NCBI RefSeq assembly: GCF_014898815.1
Contig: NW_026515433.1
Location: 2,874,501-2,938,500 of the forward strand
Length of the DNA: 64,000 nucleotides
Direction of reading: 5' to 3'
Origin: Panonychus citri
Taxonomy: Eukaryota; Arthropoda; Arachnida; Trombidiformes; Tetranychidae
The position numbers were made by a program, and so were the translations under genes. Positions 33,125-44,053 of this stretch are shown one piece after another (within the stretch, counting starts at the first letter, position 1; each line of letters begins with the position of its first letter). The notes beneath the pieces were generated by a model. That model searched no databases and was not told the DNA's origin. It saw only the letters and a list, made by a program, of their open reading frames with translations.

Positions 33125-33691
33125 TTAATAAATTGGTTTAAAAAACTTTCTCTCGAAATCCCGCTTTCCCCCAATGATTCTGACAATGCCACTGTAAATC
33201 TCAGAAATCCAACTTTTTTCCACTGGTTTCGGATTTTCATGAGCAACAACTTTTCCTGTGCTATTAATGGATATAGCTATATTACTAAAATTACTCAAGT
33301 TGTTTAAACTAAAGTAATAATTATGGGTAACTCGTGGGTAACACTGACCAAGGGCATGAGAATGATATGGATGATAAGGTGGATAAGAGTAGCCAGGTTG
33401 ATTAGATGGAGGATTACTGTGATTCATTGCGGGTGGTGGTTGATGTTGATCTTGTTGCTGATGTGGAAGATGAGATGGGTTCGAAGGATGCGAGGGATGA
33501 GAAGATGGATGATTTTGTGATGAATCGAATGAATTAGATGAATTAGATGAATCTTTATTTTCTTTGCTATTCCCATTGATGATGATTTCATGTAAACTCA
33601 TAGGTAAATGAACAAACTTATCGAGCGGAAGAGCTTCGATAACCATGATAATAAGAAAACACATTAACGTAAACTGAATAAATTTAGACAT
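33125..33691 (-). CDS. secreted His/Pro/Ser-rich protein
   Basis: Single exon, 188 residues from the ATG at 33691 (MSKFIQFTLMCFLIIMVIEA, a clear signal peptide). The middle (about 50-110) is a low-complexity Ser/Asn/His/Pro/Gln segment with SHPSHPSNPSHLPH and PPYHPYHSH runs. The C-terminal 70 residues are more ordered (NYYFSLNNLSNFSNIAI, then KPVEKSWISEIYSGIVRIIG) and basic at the end. There is one Cys in the mature part. I do not recognise the family. His-rich secreted proteins can bind metal ions, but that is speculation here. Confidence 0.7.
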   Translation of the reverse strand: MSKFIQFTLMCFLIIMVIEALPLDKFVHLPMSLHEIIINGNSKENKDSSNSSNSFDSSQNHPSSHPSHPSNPSHLPHQQQDQHQPPPAMNHSNPPSNQPGYSYPPYHPYHSHALGQCYPRVTHNYYFSLNNLSNFSNIAISINSTGKVVAHENPKPVEKSWISEIYSGIVRIIGGKRDFERKFFKPIY

Positions 33692-34077
33692 CTTCAATTC
33701 CAAGTGAAACTTTCAAATGAAAAGATAAAAAGAAATTCATGGAAACAAAATGAAAATCCAGGAGAATGGTTATTGCTATTGATCTACTTTTCTTTTATCT
33801 TTAATCTTTCTAGTCCTCACGCTTCGAGAAATACTAGAAATTAATACTCATAAATACTTATTTCAAAAGTAAAAAATTAAGCATCAATACAAATAAATTT
33901 TTGGATAAATTCTTAACTTGGAATATTTTTACGTCTTTGATTTGATTCTTTATCTCTTTCTCTACTTCTAATATTTAAGTTGATGATGGACAATTTCGAG
34001 TGTGATGTGATGTGAAAGAGTGATTCCAAGGCGAGTGGATGGATGGATGATGGGGATGATGATGAGGATGAGGATGA
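33692..34077. other. spacer upstream of the His/Pro-rich gene
   Basis: AT-rich sequence with a GATGAT-rich run near 34040-34078. No gene is seen. Confidence 0.5.
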
Positions 34078-34230
34078 TTAATATTTTGATGATGTACGAC
34101 GATGTGAACGATCTACATGTACTTTGAATAAATCGTAGCAGAGATAAACACCATCGTAAAAAGCAATTGACTTAAGAGTGATGTCCAATCGAGAACGGGA
34201 ATGATAACTAACTTCCATTTCAATTTTCAT
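34078..34230 (-). CDS. short conserved-looking coding stretch, possibly a 3' exon or relic
   Basis: The minus strand encodes 50 residues from an ATG at 34230 (MKIEMEVSYHSRSRLDITLK and on) to TAA. Composition is protein-like and not low-complexity. Just upstream, in a different frame (about 34235-34345), lies another protein-like run (ILPFDPETLKYMICIASSKE and on) that would join it if one base were gained or lost near 34233. This could be one small gene with a frameshift, two exons with a splice site I cannot place, or a relic. The family is not recognised. Confidence 0.35.
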   Translation of the reverse strand: MKIEMEVSYHSRSRLDITLKSIAFYDGVYLCYDLFKVHVDRSHRRTSSKY

Positions 34231-34534
34231 GGTACCTTCACTTTTAAATTCTCAATATCAACCATTTCCTTGCTACTTGCTATACAAATCATGTACTTCA
34301 ATGTCTCAGGATCAAAAGGCAGAATTTTCGGAATAAAAAAAAGAAATAAAAAAGGTTGACATTTTCTCACAAAAACAAAGAAACTTTTTCCGTTCTATGT
34401 TTTCCTTATTTATCTTTTAATTATCCTCTGGACGGTTCATCTCGAGTCGAGATTCTCGATCATGAGATTTACGATCCTTGTTGTTAAACTGTCGAATTTG
34501 AAACCAATTTCCTTTGTTTTTCACAATAATTACT
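34231..34534. other. spacer, includes the upstream part of the short coding stretch
   Basis: Apart from the protein-like run at 34235-34345 (minus strand), I see only AT-rich sequence that probably contains the 3' untranslated region of the methyltransferase. Confidence 0.4.
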
Positions 34535-35431
34535 TTAATTGTCCAAATTGATTGCGAATATATCATTTTCTTCACGTTCTTCAATAGTTTCTTCTGATTT
34601 GATTGTGGTAATCGCTGGAGGTTGATAAACATAATAATCTGCTGATTCTGTCTGAGATAATCCTTTTTGAATAACATACAAATAGTGATGAAAATTAACT
34701 CCAATTGTATCAATTGATTTGATTCTCCAATCATATTTATCATTAGAGTAAAGTTTCCCTCGAAAATGAGGTTGATTGAATGAGAGAGAAATAAATTTTC
34801 CATCAGGTTTCAACAATCTACTAATTTCACTAAGAGTTTTATCCACTTTTTCAATGGAAGAAGGTGAAAGAGACCAGAGATTTTTTTCACCAACAAGAAA
34901 AGTGTCAATTGTTGCCTTTTCTAGAACAACATCAATACAATTATCCTTAATTGTCATATTGGTTGCATCCATTGTTAACCAATTAATGGATTTACAGGAA
35001 TCACAATGAAGCGACATGTTTCCGACTACATTTTCACAATAGTCCATGGAGATAATCATTCTGTAACCATCATTGTAAAGCTTTTCACCGAGTAAACTAT
35101 TACCACAACCTGTTAATAGAGAAATAGAATAGAGAATAGAATTAGATTAAAAAGAATAATTTTAAATTCAGTCAAATTGTTTCTATATTTTCTCATTCAA
35201 ATGAATCATAACAAAAGAAAACAAATAATCACTTGTAAGGCAATTAAAGAAAGAATAGAAAAACTTACCTAAGATTAATATTGTATCATCTTGGTTGATA
35301 TTCTCAGCAAGATGAGCTTTTAATTGTTGATAATCAACAAGCCATTCATAGACATTTTCTTGATTAAATCTACTAATCCAATAATCCTTAGTACCATAAG
35401 TTTGATTAGCTTCAGGTAATGTGCTCATCAT
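34535..35431 (-). CDS. EEF1AKMT4: EEF1AKMT4-like lysine methyltransferase
   Basis: Two exons (35269-35431, 34535-35109) join in frame to 245 residues. It is a class I SAM-dependent methyltransferase: the N-terminus has GTKDYWISRF, and the SAM-binding motif I ILILGCGNSLLGEKLY spans the intron. Motif II/III follows (ISMDY, then VVLEKATIDTFLVGEKNLW), and the SEISRLLKPDGKFISLSF strand is typical of the EEF1AKMT4/METTL13 group. Family members methylate lysines on translation elongation factor eEF1A in the cytosol. Length and motif order fit EEF1AKMT4 rather than the longer METTL13. The gene is divergent from CYFIP/Sra-1 with 637 bp between start codons. Confidence 0.88.
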
Positions 35432-36068
35432 TCAAATCACAAACTCAATTCAAATCAGTCGGACAAACATGAGACAAGTTGATTTTAACAATTGATTGTA
35501 ACTAAACACACAATGAGGAAAACATAACAAAATTTGATTAAAAACTGAACAATTAATTCAATGAAAGAAAGCAAAACAATTACACTAATCAACTCACCTG
35601 GTTCGTAACTAATTAATATCTTGGATCGTTGAAATAGCTTTTTGTTTATTTCCACAGTATTGATCTTCTTACCTCTTAATCCTTAATCACCACGAAATTA
35701 TCCTTTCTAATTAGTAAAAAATAAAACTAATTAAACTAAACGAAACAAAACATTTGATTCTCTTGATTTGGAATGAAAATAAAATGATGAGATTGTAAAT
35801 TCTATTGTTTGAAATTCGCGCTTCTACTGTTTGTTCATGAGAATAACGAATGTGGAGCCTCTGGTGTTGATGTTTGGAACATTTTTCCAATATGAAAGTT
35901 TCAAATATTTTCATCTTTTAATTGTCATTTTTTTCACTTTACAATTTGGGTGTGTTTTTTATTTTATTTTCTAATTTAATTTTGATAATCTCCACAATCA
36001 GTGAGTCTTTTTTTTTCTACAAACCCTCCGTTGTACATTTCTCGGTGTTCTATTTGCGATAATCTTTC
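35432..36068. promoter_or_regulatory. divergent promoter region, methyltransferase / CYFIP
   Basis: The only non-coding stretch between two head-to-head genes, so it must hold both promoters and 5' leaders. No individual element is recognised. Confidence 0.5.
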
Positions 36069-39000
36069 ATGATGATGGACGAAATGACCAACAAAGAGGG
36101 TATCAAAGTTACTCTTTCTGATGCCATGGCCAATGTTGAAGTATTGGATGAAATTGAGCTGCCGGATGAGCAACATTGTATTCAGGGGCAAGCAAAGTCA
36201 ATTGTTCACCATTTTAACTTGGATACAAATTTTGAGGATAAAAATGCTTTTGTCTGTGGTGTTGCCAAGTACCTTGAGGAAGCCAACTACCAATCTAAAT
36301 TGAATCAAATGCTAGAAGAAGGTAAACATTTTTTTTCTGTTTGTTTTGTTGTTCATCTGATCAAATTGTCAAAACGATTCTTATTATGAGAGCTTTATTA
36401 ATCATGATTTTTGTTTTCTTTTTATTCTATTCTATTCTATTGGTACTTTTTGTTTTTCTCAGGTGAAAAACATGCAGTTATGTTATATACTTGGAGATGT
36501 TGTTCTCGGGCGATTCCACAGCCAAAAGATAAAGATCAACCTAATCGATTGGAAATGATTGAGAAAACTGTTGAGGTTCTTGGTCCAGAGGTTGATAAAT
36601 TGTTGGCTTTCATGTATTTCCAAGAAGCTGCTATCAAACGTTTCTGCTCTGAAATCAAGCGTCTTTGTTTATCTCCAAACAATAATCAAGGATCTGGTGG
36701 AGGAGATTCAAGCTCTAGCAAACGGAAACATGACACTTTTGTATCTGAGACTTACCTTTTAACTTTGGGAAAATTTTTGAATATGTTAGCTGTTCTTGAT
36801 GAGTTGAAAAATATCAAAGCCTCGGTGAAAAATGACTATGCTGCATATCGACGAGCCTCACAATCTCTTAAACAATTATCTGACTCACATTCTCTCCAAG
36901 AGAGTCAAAAGTTATCACTTTTTTTAGCAATGAGGAATAAAATTCGTGACTCATTGAAAGAACAGTTAGAACAAATTTCTGGCTACGAAGAGCTTCTTGC
37001 CGATGTTATAAATCTATGTACACACATGTACGAAAGTAAAATGTATATGCTTCCATGGGAAAAGCATATGCTAGTCAAGGTTTGTCGATTTTCTCATTCT
37101 TTGTATCTTTTTCACGTATTCATCTTTCTTTTTTCCCAATTCTCTTTCAGGTTATCGGTTTTGGACTTTTCCTTCTTGATTCTAAAGACTCTAAGAACTG
37201 TAATATCAATAAACTGGACACAAAACGACGAATCAACTTAAGTCGTATTGATAAGATATTTAAATCCCTTGAAATGGTTCCACTATTTGGAGACATGCAA
37301 ATATCACCAATTCTTACTTATATCAACAAAACTCCCAATTACGATCCAACTAAATGGCCATTAGCCTCTAATTCACAAACACCTTCAACACAGGCTGATA
37401 TACTTCAACATTTACCTACAATCAGGGAAGATTATGTTTCTTACATATCTGAACTTTCTCGTTATTCCAATGAAGTGACCACAACGGTGAAAGAAGCACC
37501 AAGATCTGATGCAGAAAACAAGCAACTTCTTTGTCTTGCACTTCGAGGTCTCCAATTATTATCCGAATGGACTTCCCATATCATGGAGCTTTATTCGTGG
37601 AAACTAATGAATCCAACTGATCATCATCAGAATAAAGATTGTCCCGTTGAAGCCGAAGAGTATGAAAGAGTAACTCGATATAATTATAATGAAGATGAGA
37701 AAGCTGCACTAATTGATATGATCGCCATGGTTAAAGGATTACAAGTTCTCATGCACAGAATGGAAACTGTGTTTACCGATGCAATAGGTTATTCAATTTA
37801 CGCTGAATTACAAGACTTTGTCCAGAAAACACTTCGAGAACCACTTAGAAAAGCAATCAAAAATCGTAAAGATCTAGTTCGAACTCTTTTATCATCTGTT
37901 CGAGATACTTGTGCCGATTGGGCTAAAGGGTTTGAAGATCCATTAACTAAAGGAAACAAATTATCTTCTAGTTCAATGAGCGAGGTTGACATGCAAGTTC
38001 CTCGACGAAATGTTGGTCCAGGAAGTACACAGCTTTATATGGTACGGACGATGTTGGAAAGTCTCATCTCCGATAAAGCGGCCAGTGGAAAACGAACCTT
38101 GCGAAAAGATATCGACGGAAATTACCTTTTAGCCATCGATCAGTTTCACAAGAACAGTTTCTTCTGGAACTATTTGCTCAATTTTAGCCGTAAGTAGTCA
38201 ATCAACGATCGATTAAATTTCGATATATTAATACTGCGACTTAATTTCTTCATATTTATTTCAGAAACTTTAAGGGAATGTTGTGATTTATCACAACTTT
38301 GGTACAGAGAATTTTATCTTGAAATGACCATGGGCAAAAGAATTCAGGTAATTATTTATTTTCCTATTCTATGGATTTTCTCTTGGACAATAATTTATTT
38401 CTTATTTATTTTTTCTTCAATTGTTTTCAGTTTCCCATTGAAATGTCTCTTCCCTGGATTCTGACTGATCAAATATTGAAGACTAAAGATCCTTCCATGA
38501 TGGAATGTGTTCTCTATCCCCTAGATCTTTACAATGACGCTGCTCACTGTGCTTTGTACAAATTCAGCAAACAATATCTTTATGATGAAGTTGAAGCGGA
38601 AGTGAATCTTTGTTTCGATCAGTTTGTCTACAAATTATCGGAGCAAATTTTTGCTTATTATAAGCATCTTGCTGGTTCCATTTTATTGGATAAAAGATTC
38701 CGATCTGAAGCTCAGATTCACGGAATAAAATTTGCTTGGCCTCAAGCAAATCGATATGAAACTTTAATGAGACAACGACATCTTCAACTTTTAGGTCGAA
38801 CCATTGACCTTAATCGTCTAATTGCTCAACGTCTCAATGCCCACATGTTGAAAAGTTTAGAATATGCTATTCGTCGATTTGAATCCGGTGACATTTCTGG
38901 TATCATTGAATTAGAAGGATTAATGTCCGTTAATCGTCATACACACAAACTTTTGTCGAAACACGTCGAGTTGGACAGTTTTGATTCCATTTTCAAAGAA

Positions 39001-40478
39001 GCAAATCACAATGTCTCCGCTCCCTATGGAAGTATAACTCTTCATGTTTTCCTTGATCTGTATTACAATTTTCTTCCCACCTATTGTTACAATTCATCAA
39101 CTAATCGATTTGTTCGAGTCCCTTCTAAAGCACCCAATCTCGCCCCTCACATGGACTATCATCGTGATCGGGCAGCTTTAATCCCGATGCAACAACCTCC
39201 GTACTATTTTTATGGTACTAAGGCTCTAAATGTGGCCTATGCCAGTATCTTTAATCAGTATTCAGGGTTTATCGGTGCTCCTCATTTTCGAGCCATGTGT
39301 CGTGTCCTAGGCTACCAGGGAATCGCTGTAATCATTGAGGAGCTACTTCGTATCATGAAAACGGGAATCCAAGGAACCATTGCTCAATATGTGGAAACAC
39401 TGATGAAAGCGATGCCAAAATTGTGTAAATTGCCATTATATGAATACGGTTCAAGTGGAGTGTTGGAATTTTATCAAGCTCAACTTCGTGACATAATTCA
39501 ATATCCTGATGTAAAAACAGAGCTTTTCCAATGTTTCCGGGAGATCGGTAATGCGGTCATCTTTTGTCTCCTCATCGAACACAGTTTATCACAAGAGGAA
39601 GTCTGTGACCTCGTTCAAGCCGCGCCCTTTCAGAACTGTTTTCCACGACCCTATTGTAAAGACCAAGAGAAACCAGAGACTAAAATAAAAAGACTGGAAG
39701 CCAAATACGCACCACTTCAAGTAGTTGCCAATATTGATCGTTTTGGATCAAACAAACAAGGTCAAATTGCCCGAGAAGGTGACCTGTTAACTAAAGAAAG
39801 ATTAATTTGTGGCCTCTCGATATTTGAAGCTGTTCTAGGCCGAATTCGGGATATCATGGTAGAAAACGAGGAACAAGCCGCTCGATGGATCGGACCAACC
39901 GATGGTCCACCTCCGAATGGAGTCATTTATGTTGACGAGTGTATTGAATTCCACCGTCTATGGTCAGCGCTTCAATTTGTCTATTCGATCCCAGTGGGAG
40001 ACGGCGAATGGACAGTTGAACAATTATTCGGCGAAGGACTTAATTGGGCGGGATGTGTCATGATTACCCTTTTAGGTCAACAAAGGCGATTCGAAACTCT
40101 TGATTTCAGTTATCATTTACTCAAAGTACAAAGAGTCGATGGTAAAGATCAAATTGTTCGAGGGATTCCACTTAAACGGATGGTCGATCGAATCAGGAGA
40201 TTCCAAGTTCTAAATTCACAAATTTTTTCCATTTTAAACAAATATTTATCATCGCCATCAAGTGAAGGCAACACAATTGAACATGTTAAATGTTTCCAAC
40301 CACCAATTCATCCAGCTCATGCATCAAATCAAGGTAACAATTAACAAATGAAATTCGATAATTTCAGTTTTCTTACTAATCAAATTTTCTTACTTCTTTA
40401 GGTGGTCCAATCTATATGAGAGCTGCAATCCTATTACAACAACATCGAGGTGCTGTCAATGAAGACACTGTTAATTAA
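36069..40478 (+). CDS. Sra-1: CYFIP / Sra-1, WAVE regulatory complex subunit
   Basis: Six exons (36069-36321, 36463-37079, 37151-38189, 38265-38347, 38431-40333, 40402-40478) join in frame to 1,323 residues, slightly longer than the usual 1,250-1,290. The N-terminus (LSDAMANVEVLDEIELPDEQ, then the TWRCCSRAIPQPKDKD region) and the C-terminal cytoplasmic-FMRP-interacting domain (exon 5) are highly conserved, including FAWPQANRYETLMRQRH and GDGEWTVEQLFGEGLNWAG. CYFIP pairs with Nap1/Hem in the WAVE complex, holds WAVE inactive and binds Rac1-GTP, which releases WAVE to activate Arp2/3 actin branching. It also binds FMRP. Four ATGs cluster at the start (36069, 36072, 36075, 36084); the first was chosen. 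The last exon encodes only 25 residues. Confidence 0.96.
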
Positions 40479-41504
40479 TCAACTAATCAACTCTTTTAAT
40501 TATATAATTTTTATTGCTAACATTTTTTTCCTCAGAAAAAATTGTATCATTTATCTTTAATTCATCCCCTCAGAGTGTTTAGACTTCTTATATATTCCAA
40601 TCAACACCTAGAACAATTAACTTATTCCCAAAGTCATCTATTGATTTATATAAAGTCTTTTTTACGTTACGAGAAAAAAGCAACCAAATCAACTTAATTG
40701 TTTGATCAGAGAATCATTTTTTCGTGATAAACGTAAATGATTAAATATTTTTAGTTATTTATTAATCGTCATTTACATTATCAAAACAAAAGGTAAATAA
40801 TTAGTTTATCATGTTAATTTGATATTCCAATGATATAATTAATGTTTGTGGTTAACAATTATCAATGATGATCAAGTAAAAGGTTTGAGGATGAATTAAA
40901 ATATCAACAAATTGAACAGGATTTAAGTGTAATCATTAAAAGTAAACAGATTACATTTTATCTATTCAATTAACAACAATTAGGTCAATAAATTGATTAG
41001 AAACATGATCATTTAAAGTTAATAATGATTCGTGTTGATTAAATTTGACTGACAATCAAAAATGTTATTCTGTTGATAATCATCCATATGAATGGAGTTT
41101 TGATCTGAGATATTGTTTACATTTTCACTTTTCATTTAAGTTAATTGTTGATCAATTTGGTCTAATTGTTTTTCTTTCTCTTTCTTTCTCTCTTGTGGCA
41201 GAAATTAATTCATAATGATTATTCTGGTTAATCAACTTATCATCTGGATCATTTGAATAAATTCAATTACAGTTTCCATCTATATTTTTTATCGTGATTA
41301 GATATTGCAGTTGATTAGTGATAACAACAAGTTAATTAATCCAGTTATGATTTTCTAGTCTCTTTCAATCTGGATTTTGGTTTATGTTACACTTTGGGTT
41401 AGAGTTTCAAAAGTTGATTTAAAATCTTAATTTAGTTAACTCAAATTGGCAAATAAAATCATATTTCTCGGTGTAAGTTCAACTAAATGATTAAGAAATT
41501 TAAT
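40479..41504. other. intergenic between convergent genes
   Basis: AT-rich spacer, about 1 kb, between the CYFIP 3' end and the membrane-anchored NTR-like gene. No coding frame. Confidence 0.5.
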
Positions 41505-42290
41505 CTAACCAACGAAATTAAATTTTGATTTAATCTTGTAATTATGTAAAATACAAGATGTTGTTGGTTCATTAAAAAACTTGATCAAATTGTTTCTCAC
41601 CTCATAAGGTAATGAATTCCAGTCTAGTTTAAGATCACAATTAGTGATTAAAGGTAAATTATTTTCTAGTGTAACTGTAACCAGATAAACATGGCCACGT
41701 TTAAATTGATTGTTATTTGATTGATTACCTGTGAATATAATGATACCTTTTTGTAAAGCTTTTTTAAGATTATTTGTTGATTTGAATACCCTAATTAACT
41801 GAATTGAATAATAAAGGCCACCATTAATTTTAATCAAATTACGATCAGGAGCTCGAATTGAAAACAGGATAATTTGTTGATTGTTGCACAAATAATCAAG
41901 AAAACGATGGTCATTCGATGATGGGAAGGAACAATTTTTAAATTGATGAGACAGTAATTTAGTTCCATTGACACTTGGATCAAATTCAGAATAATTAACT
42001 TCACTTGAATGAAAGGTAATTGTTGACACAGAATTTAAATTACCTTCACTATTGCTTACATTATATCCAAATGTATCATTTACAAGTGACGGAGTTGATT
42101 GTTGATTAGAATAATTACCAAGAATCCAAAGAAACGATTGAATTTGATTTGATTTGATCACAATTGGTTCCTCTTCATCTGATCTTTTTGATTCCAAGTA
42201 ATTTAAAGCTGAAAACATAATTAAAATCAATAGACACAAAAGACTAATGAAAAATATGATCTCTCCTTGTTTAGTCTTATCTTTTTTCAT
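41505..42290 (-). CDS. membrane-anchored netrin-like (NTR/TIMP-like) domain protein
   Basis: Single exon, 261 residues from the ATG at 42290 (MKKDKTKQGE). A membrane segment at about 10-30 (IIFFISLLCLLILIMFSAL) is preceded by Lys-rich cytosolic residues, so the orientation is type II with the C-terminus outside. Next comes a Ser/Asn-rich linker with several N-X-S/T sites. Residues about 130-255 resemble an NTR domain: an initial Cys (NCSFPSS), IILFSIRAPDRN, SIQLIRVFK, the GHVYLVTVTLENNLPLIT strands, and NCDLKLDW..LP, which recalls the C-D-[strand]-W-x-x-L pattern of TIMPs and complement NTR modules. TIMP-like proteins inhibit metalloproteases, but the N-terminal Cys needed for that is not at a mature N-terminus here. 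The assignment is inferred from the pattern. Confidence 0.6.
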   Translation of the reverse strand: MKKDKTKQGEIIFFISLLCLLILIMFSALNYLESKRSDEEEPIVIKSNQIQSFLWILGNYSNQQSTPSLVNDTFGYNVSNSEGNLNSVSTITFHSSEVNYSEFDPSVNGTKLLSHQFKNCSFPSSNDHRFLDYLCNNQQIILFSIRAPDRNLIKINGGLYYSIQLIRVFKSTNNLKKALQKGIIIFTGNQSNNNQFKRGHVYLVTVTLENNLPLITNCDLKLDWNSLPYEVRNNLIKFFNEPTTSCILHNYKIKSKFNFVG

Positions 42291-44053
42291 TCTTATGTAA
42301 TTGTAAACTGTCCAATGACAATTAAACTTGATTAAACTCAATCAATCAATCAAAATAATTACGATACAAATTGAAAGCTTAAAATTAACAATAAGAAAAC
42401 ATTAACCAGCAGTTTCCTTTAGCAGTATAATCACTTTTTAATTGTTTTCAAGGTTTTGACTCTATCTTAATGTTGATTGAAGACAAAAGATATTGAAACA
42501 ATTAACAAAAATATCAATTGATATTCTCTGAGATCTGACACAATCAACAGAAAAATTACAATTGATTGTAAAACAAAAAACAACAAACTAAACTTATTTC
42601 TTTCATTTCAATGAAAGAAACTTGTTCCTTGTCATTTAAATTTACAAACGAAAAATATATCTACAGGTAATTCCTGGATTTAACTGAATTAACTTGATGA
42701 CAATAAAAAAGTAGACAAAATGAATTAATCAAAGGAACAGAAAATGATTAAACTTAATTTACCTGGATTGTGTTTCGGTTGCTTGATTTAAACAAATTAC
42801 CTCTTTCATAGTAATTTGTTTACTTTCCAATACCAAGGCCTTTGCGTGAGTTTCCCTAAACAAATCTAAATTATCATTAAGCGGGAGCACCACAAGGAGA
42901 AAACCACCAACAACAACAATTAATAAATCACAATAAATAAAATCAACAATTTAAAAGTCAAAATGAAAACTAAAAATTGTCTCAAAGAAGCAAAACCAAA
43001 CCAACACCACCGAAAGCGACACAAACCAATAGACATGAACACTTGAAACAACCGATTAAATTGTTACACCGGAATCACAATTAACTCATTAAACATTAGA
43101 AATTAACAAGAAACAATTACATCATTAGAAAAAGAAACCGTTTAATTAATTAGCAGAAGAGAACAAAGGATTTTAATTGCCCCAAAAGCCGAACAAGAAA
43201 ATGAACTGTAACAGTTCAACTGTTACTTAGGGGATTCGATTAGAGAACAAAAATGTTCCACAAAAAGAATAGAATTTTCTTGAAGGTTTTCCCTTTTTCC
43301 TTTTCCTTTCTTTTTCCTTTTCTTCATAATTAAACCTTCGCCCGTTGGATTAACTTTATCTCTTTCTAATTAATTTAAATTATCCTTATTCTTGATTTTA
43401 CCTCCTAAATAGTAATAAGTTTATCATTTTCTTTCTTTTCTTTCTATTCTCAGTTTATTCTGTCTGCCCAATTGTCTGTCTTCTTCTCTTTCTTTTTTTT
43501 ATTCGGAATCTTTCATTTTCTCCTTGTTTTTATTTCTCACAACAACTCTTACCCTTTCATCATCATCATCATCTTCATCATCTATTATTGTTTTCTCTAG
43601 TTTATGTCGACATTTTCTTTTCATCAACATTAGCATCTTAATCAACGAATCTCTGTTTTTAATTGGGATGGTTTGGTACTTCTTCAATCGTCACTTCATC
43701 TAATTCAATTAAATTGTCAACATGAATTTTGAGAGTTTGTTTGATTACAACTGAAAGAGAATTTTCTCATTTCCTTCTGTCTCTTTTTGTGAGAGAAATT
43801 CTCACTTCTCCCTCCTCCTTTTTGGTGGTTTCGCTTTTTTTGTTTTCATTTTTTAAGACTAAAGAAAATAATTGAAGCAACGTGTGAATTATTTACCTTT
43901 TTTTCTTCATCTTCTTTTCTGTCTATTTTTCTCTCCTCTCCTGTCTCTATTCTGGTGTTTCTCTCTCCCTCTCTTTCTCTCTCTCTCTCCCTCATTTTCC
44001 CTTTATTCTTCTCACTCTCTTTCTATTTTATGTATTAACTAATCCATTTTGGG
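42291..44053. other. intergenic with long pyrimidine-rich tract
   Basis: AT-rich spacer between two divergently oriented genes. From about 43260 it becomes pyrimidine-rich, most strongly at 43920-44030 just before the RNF34-like start, probably part of its 5' leader or promoter. An acidic/basic frame at 43499-43687 (minus) is an artefact of this tract. Confidence 0.55.
43920..44030 (+). repeat. CT-rich low-complexity tract
   Basis: Nearly pure pyrimidine sequence dominated by CT, CTC and TTCT units, ending 24 bases before the start codon of the RNF34-like gene. It could be transcribed as a pyrimidine-rich leader. Confidence 0.75.
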
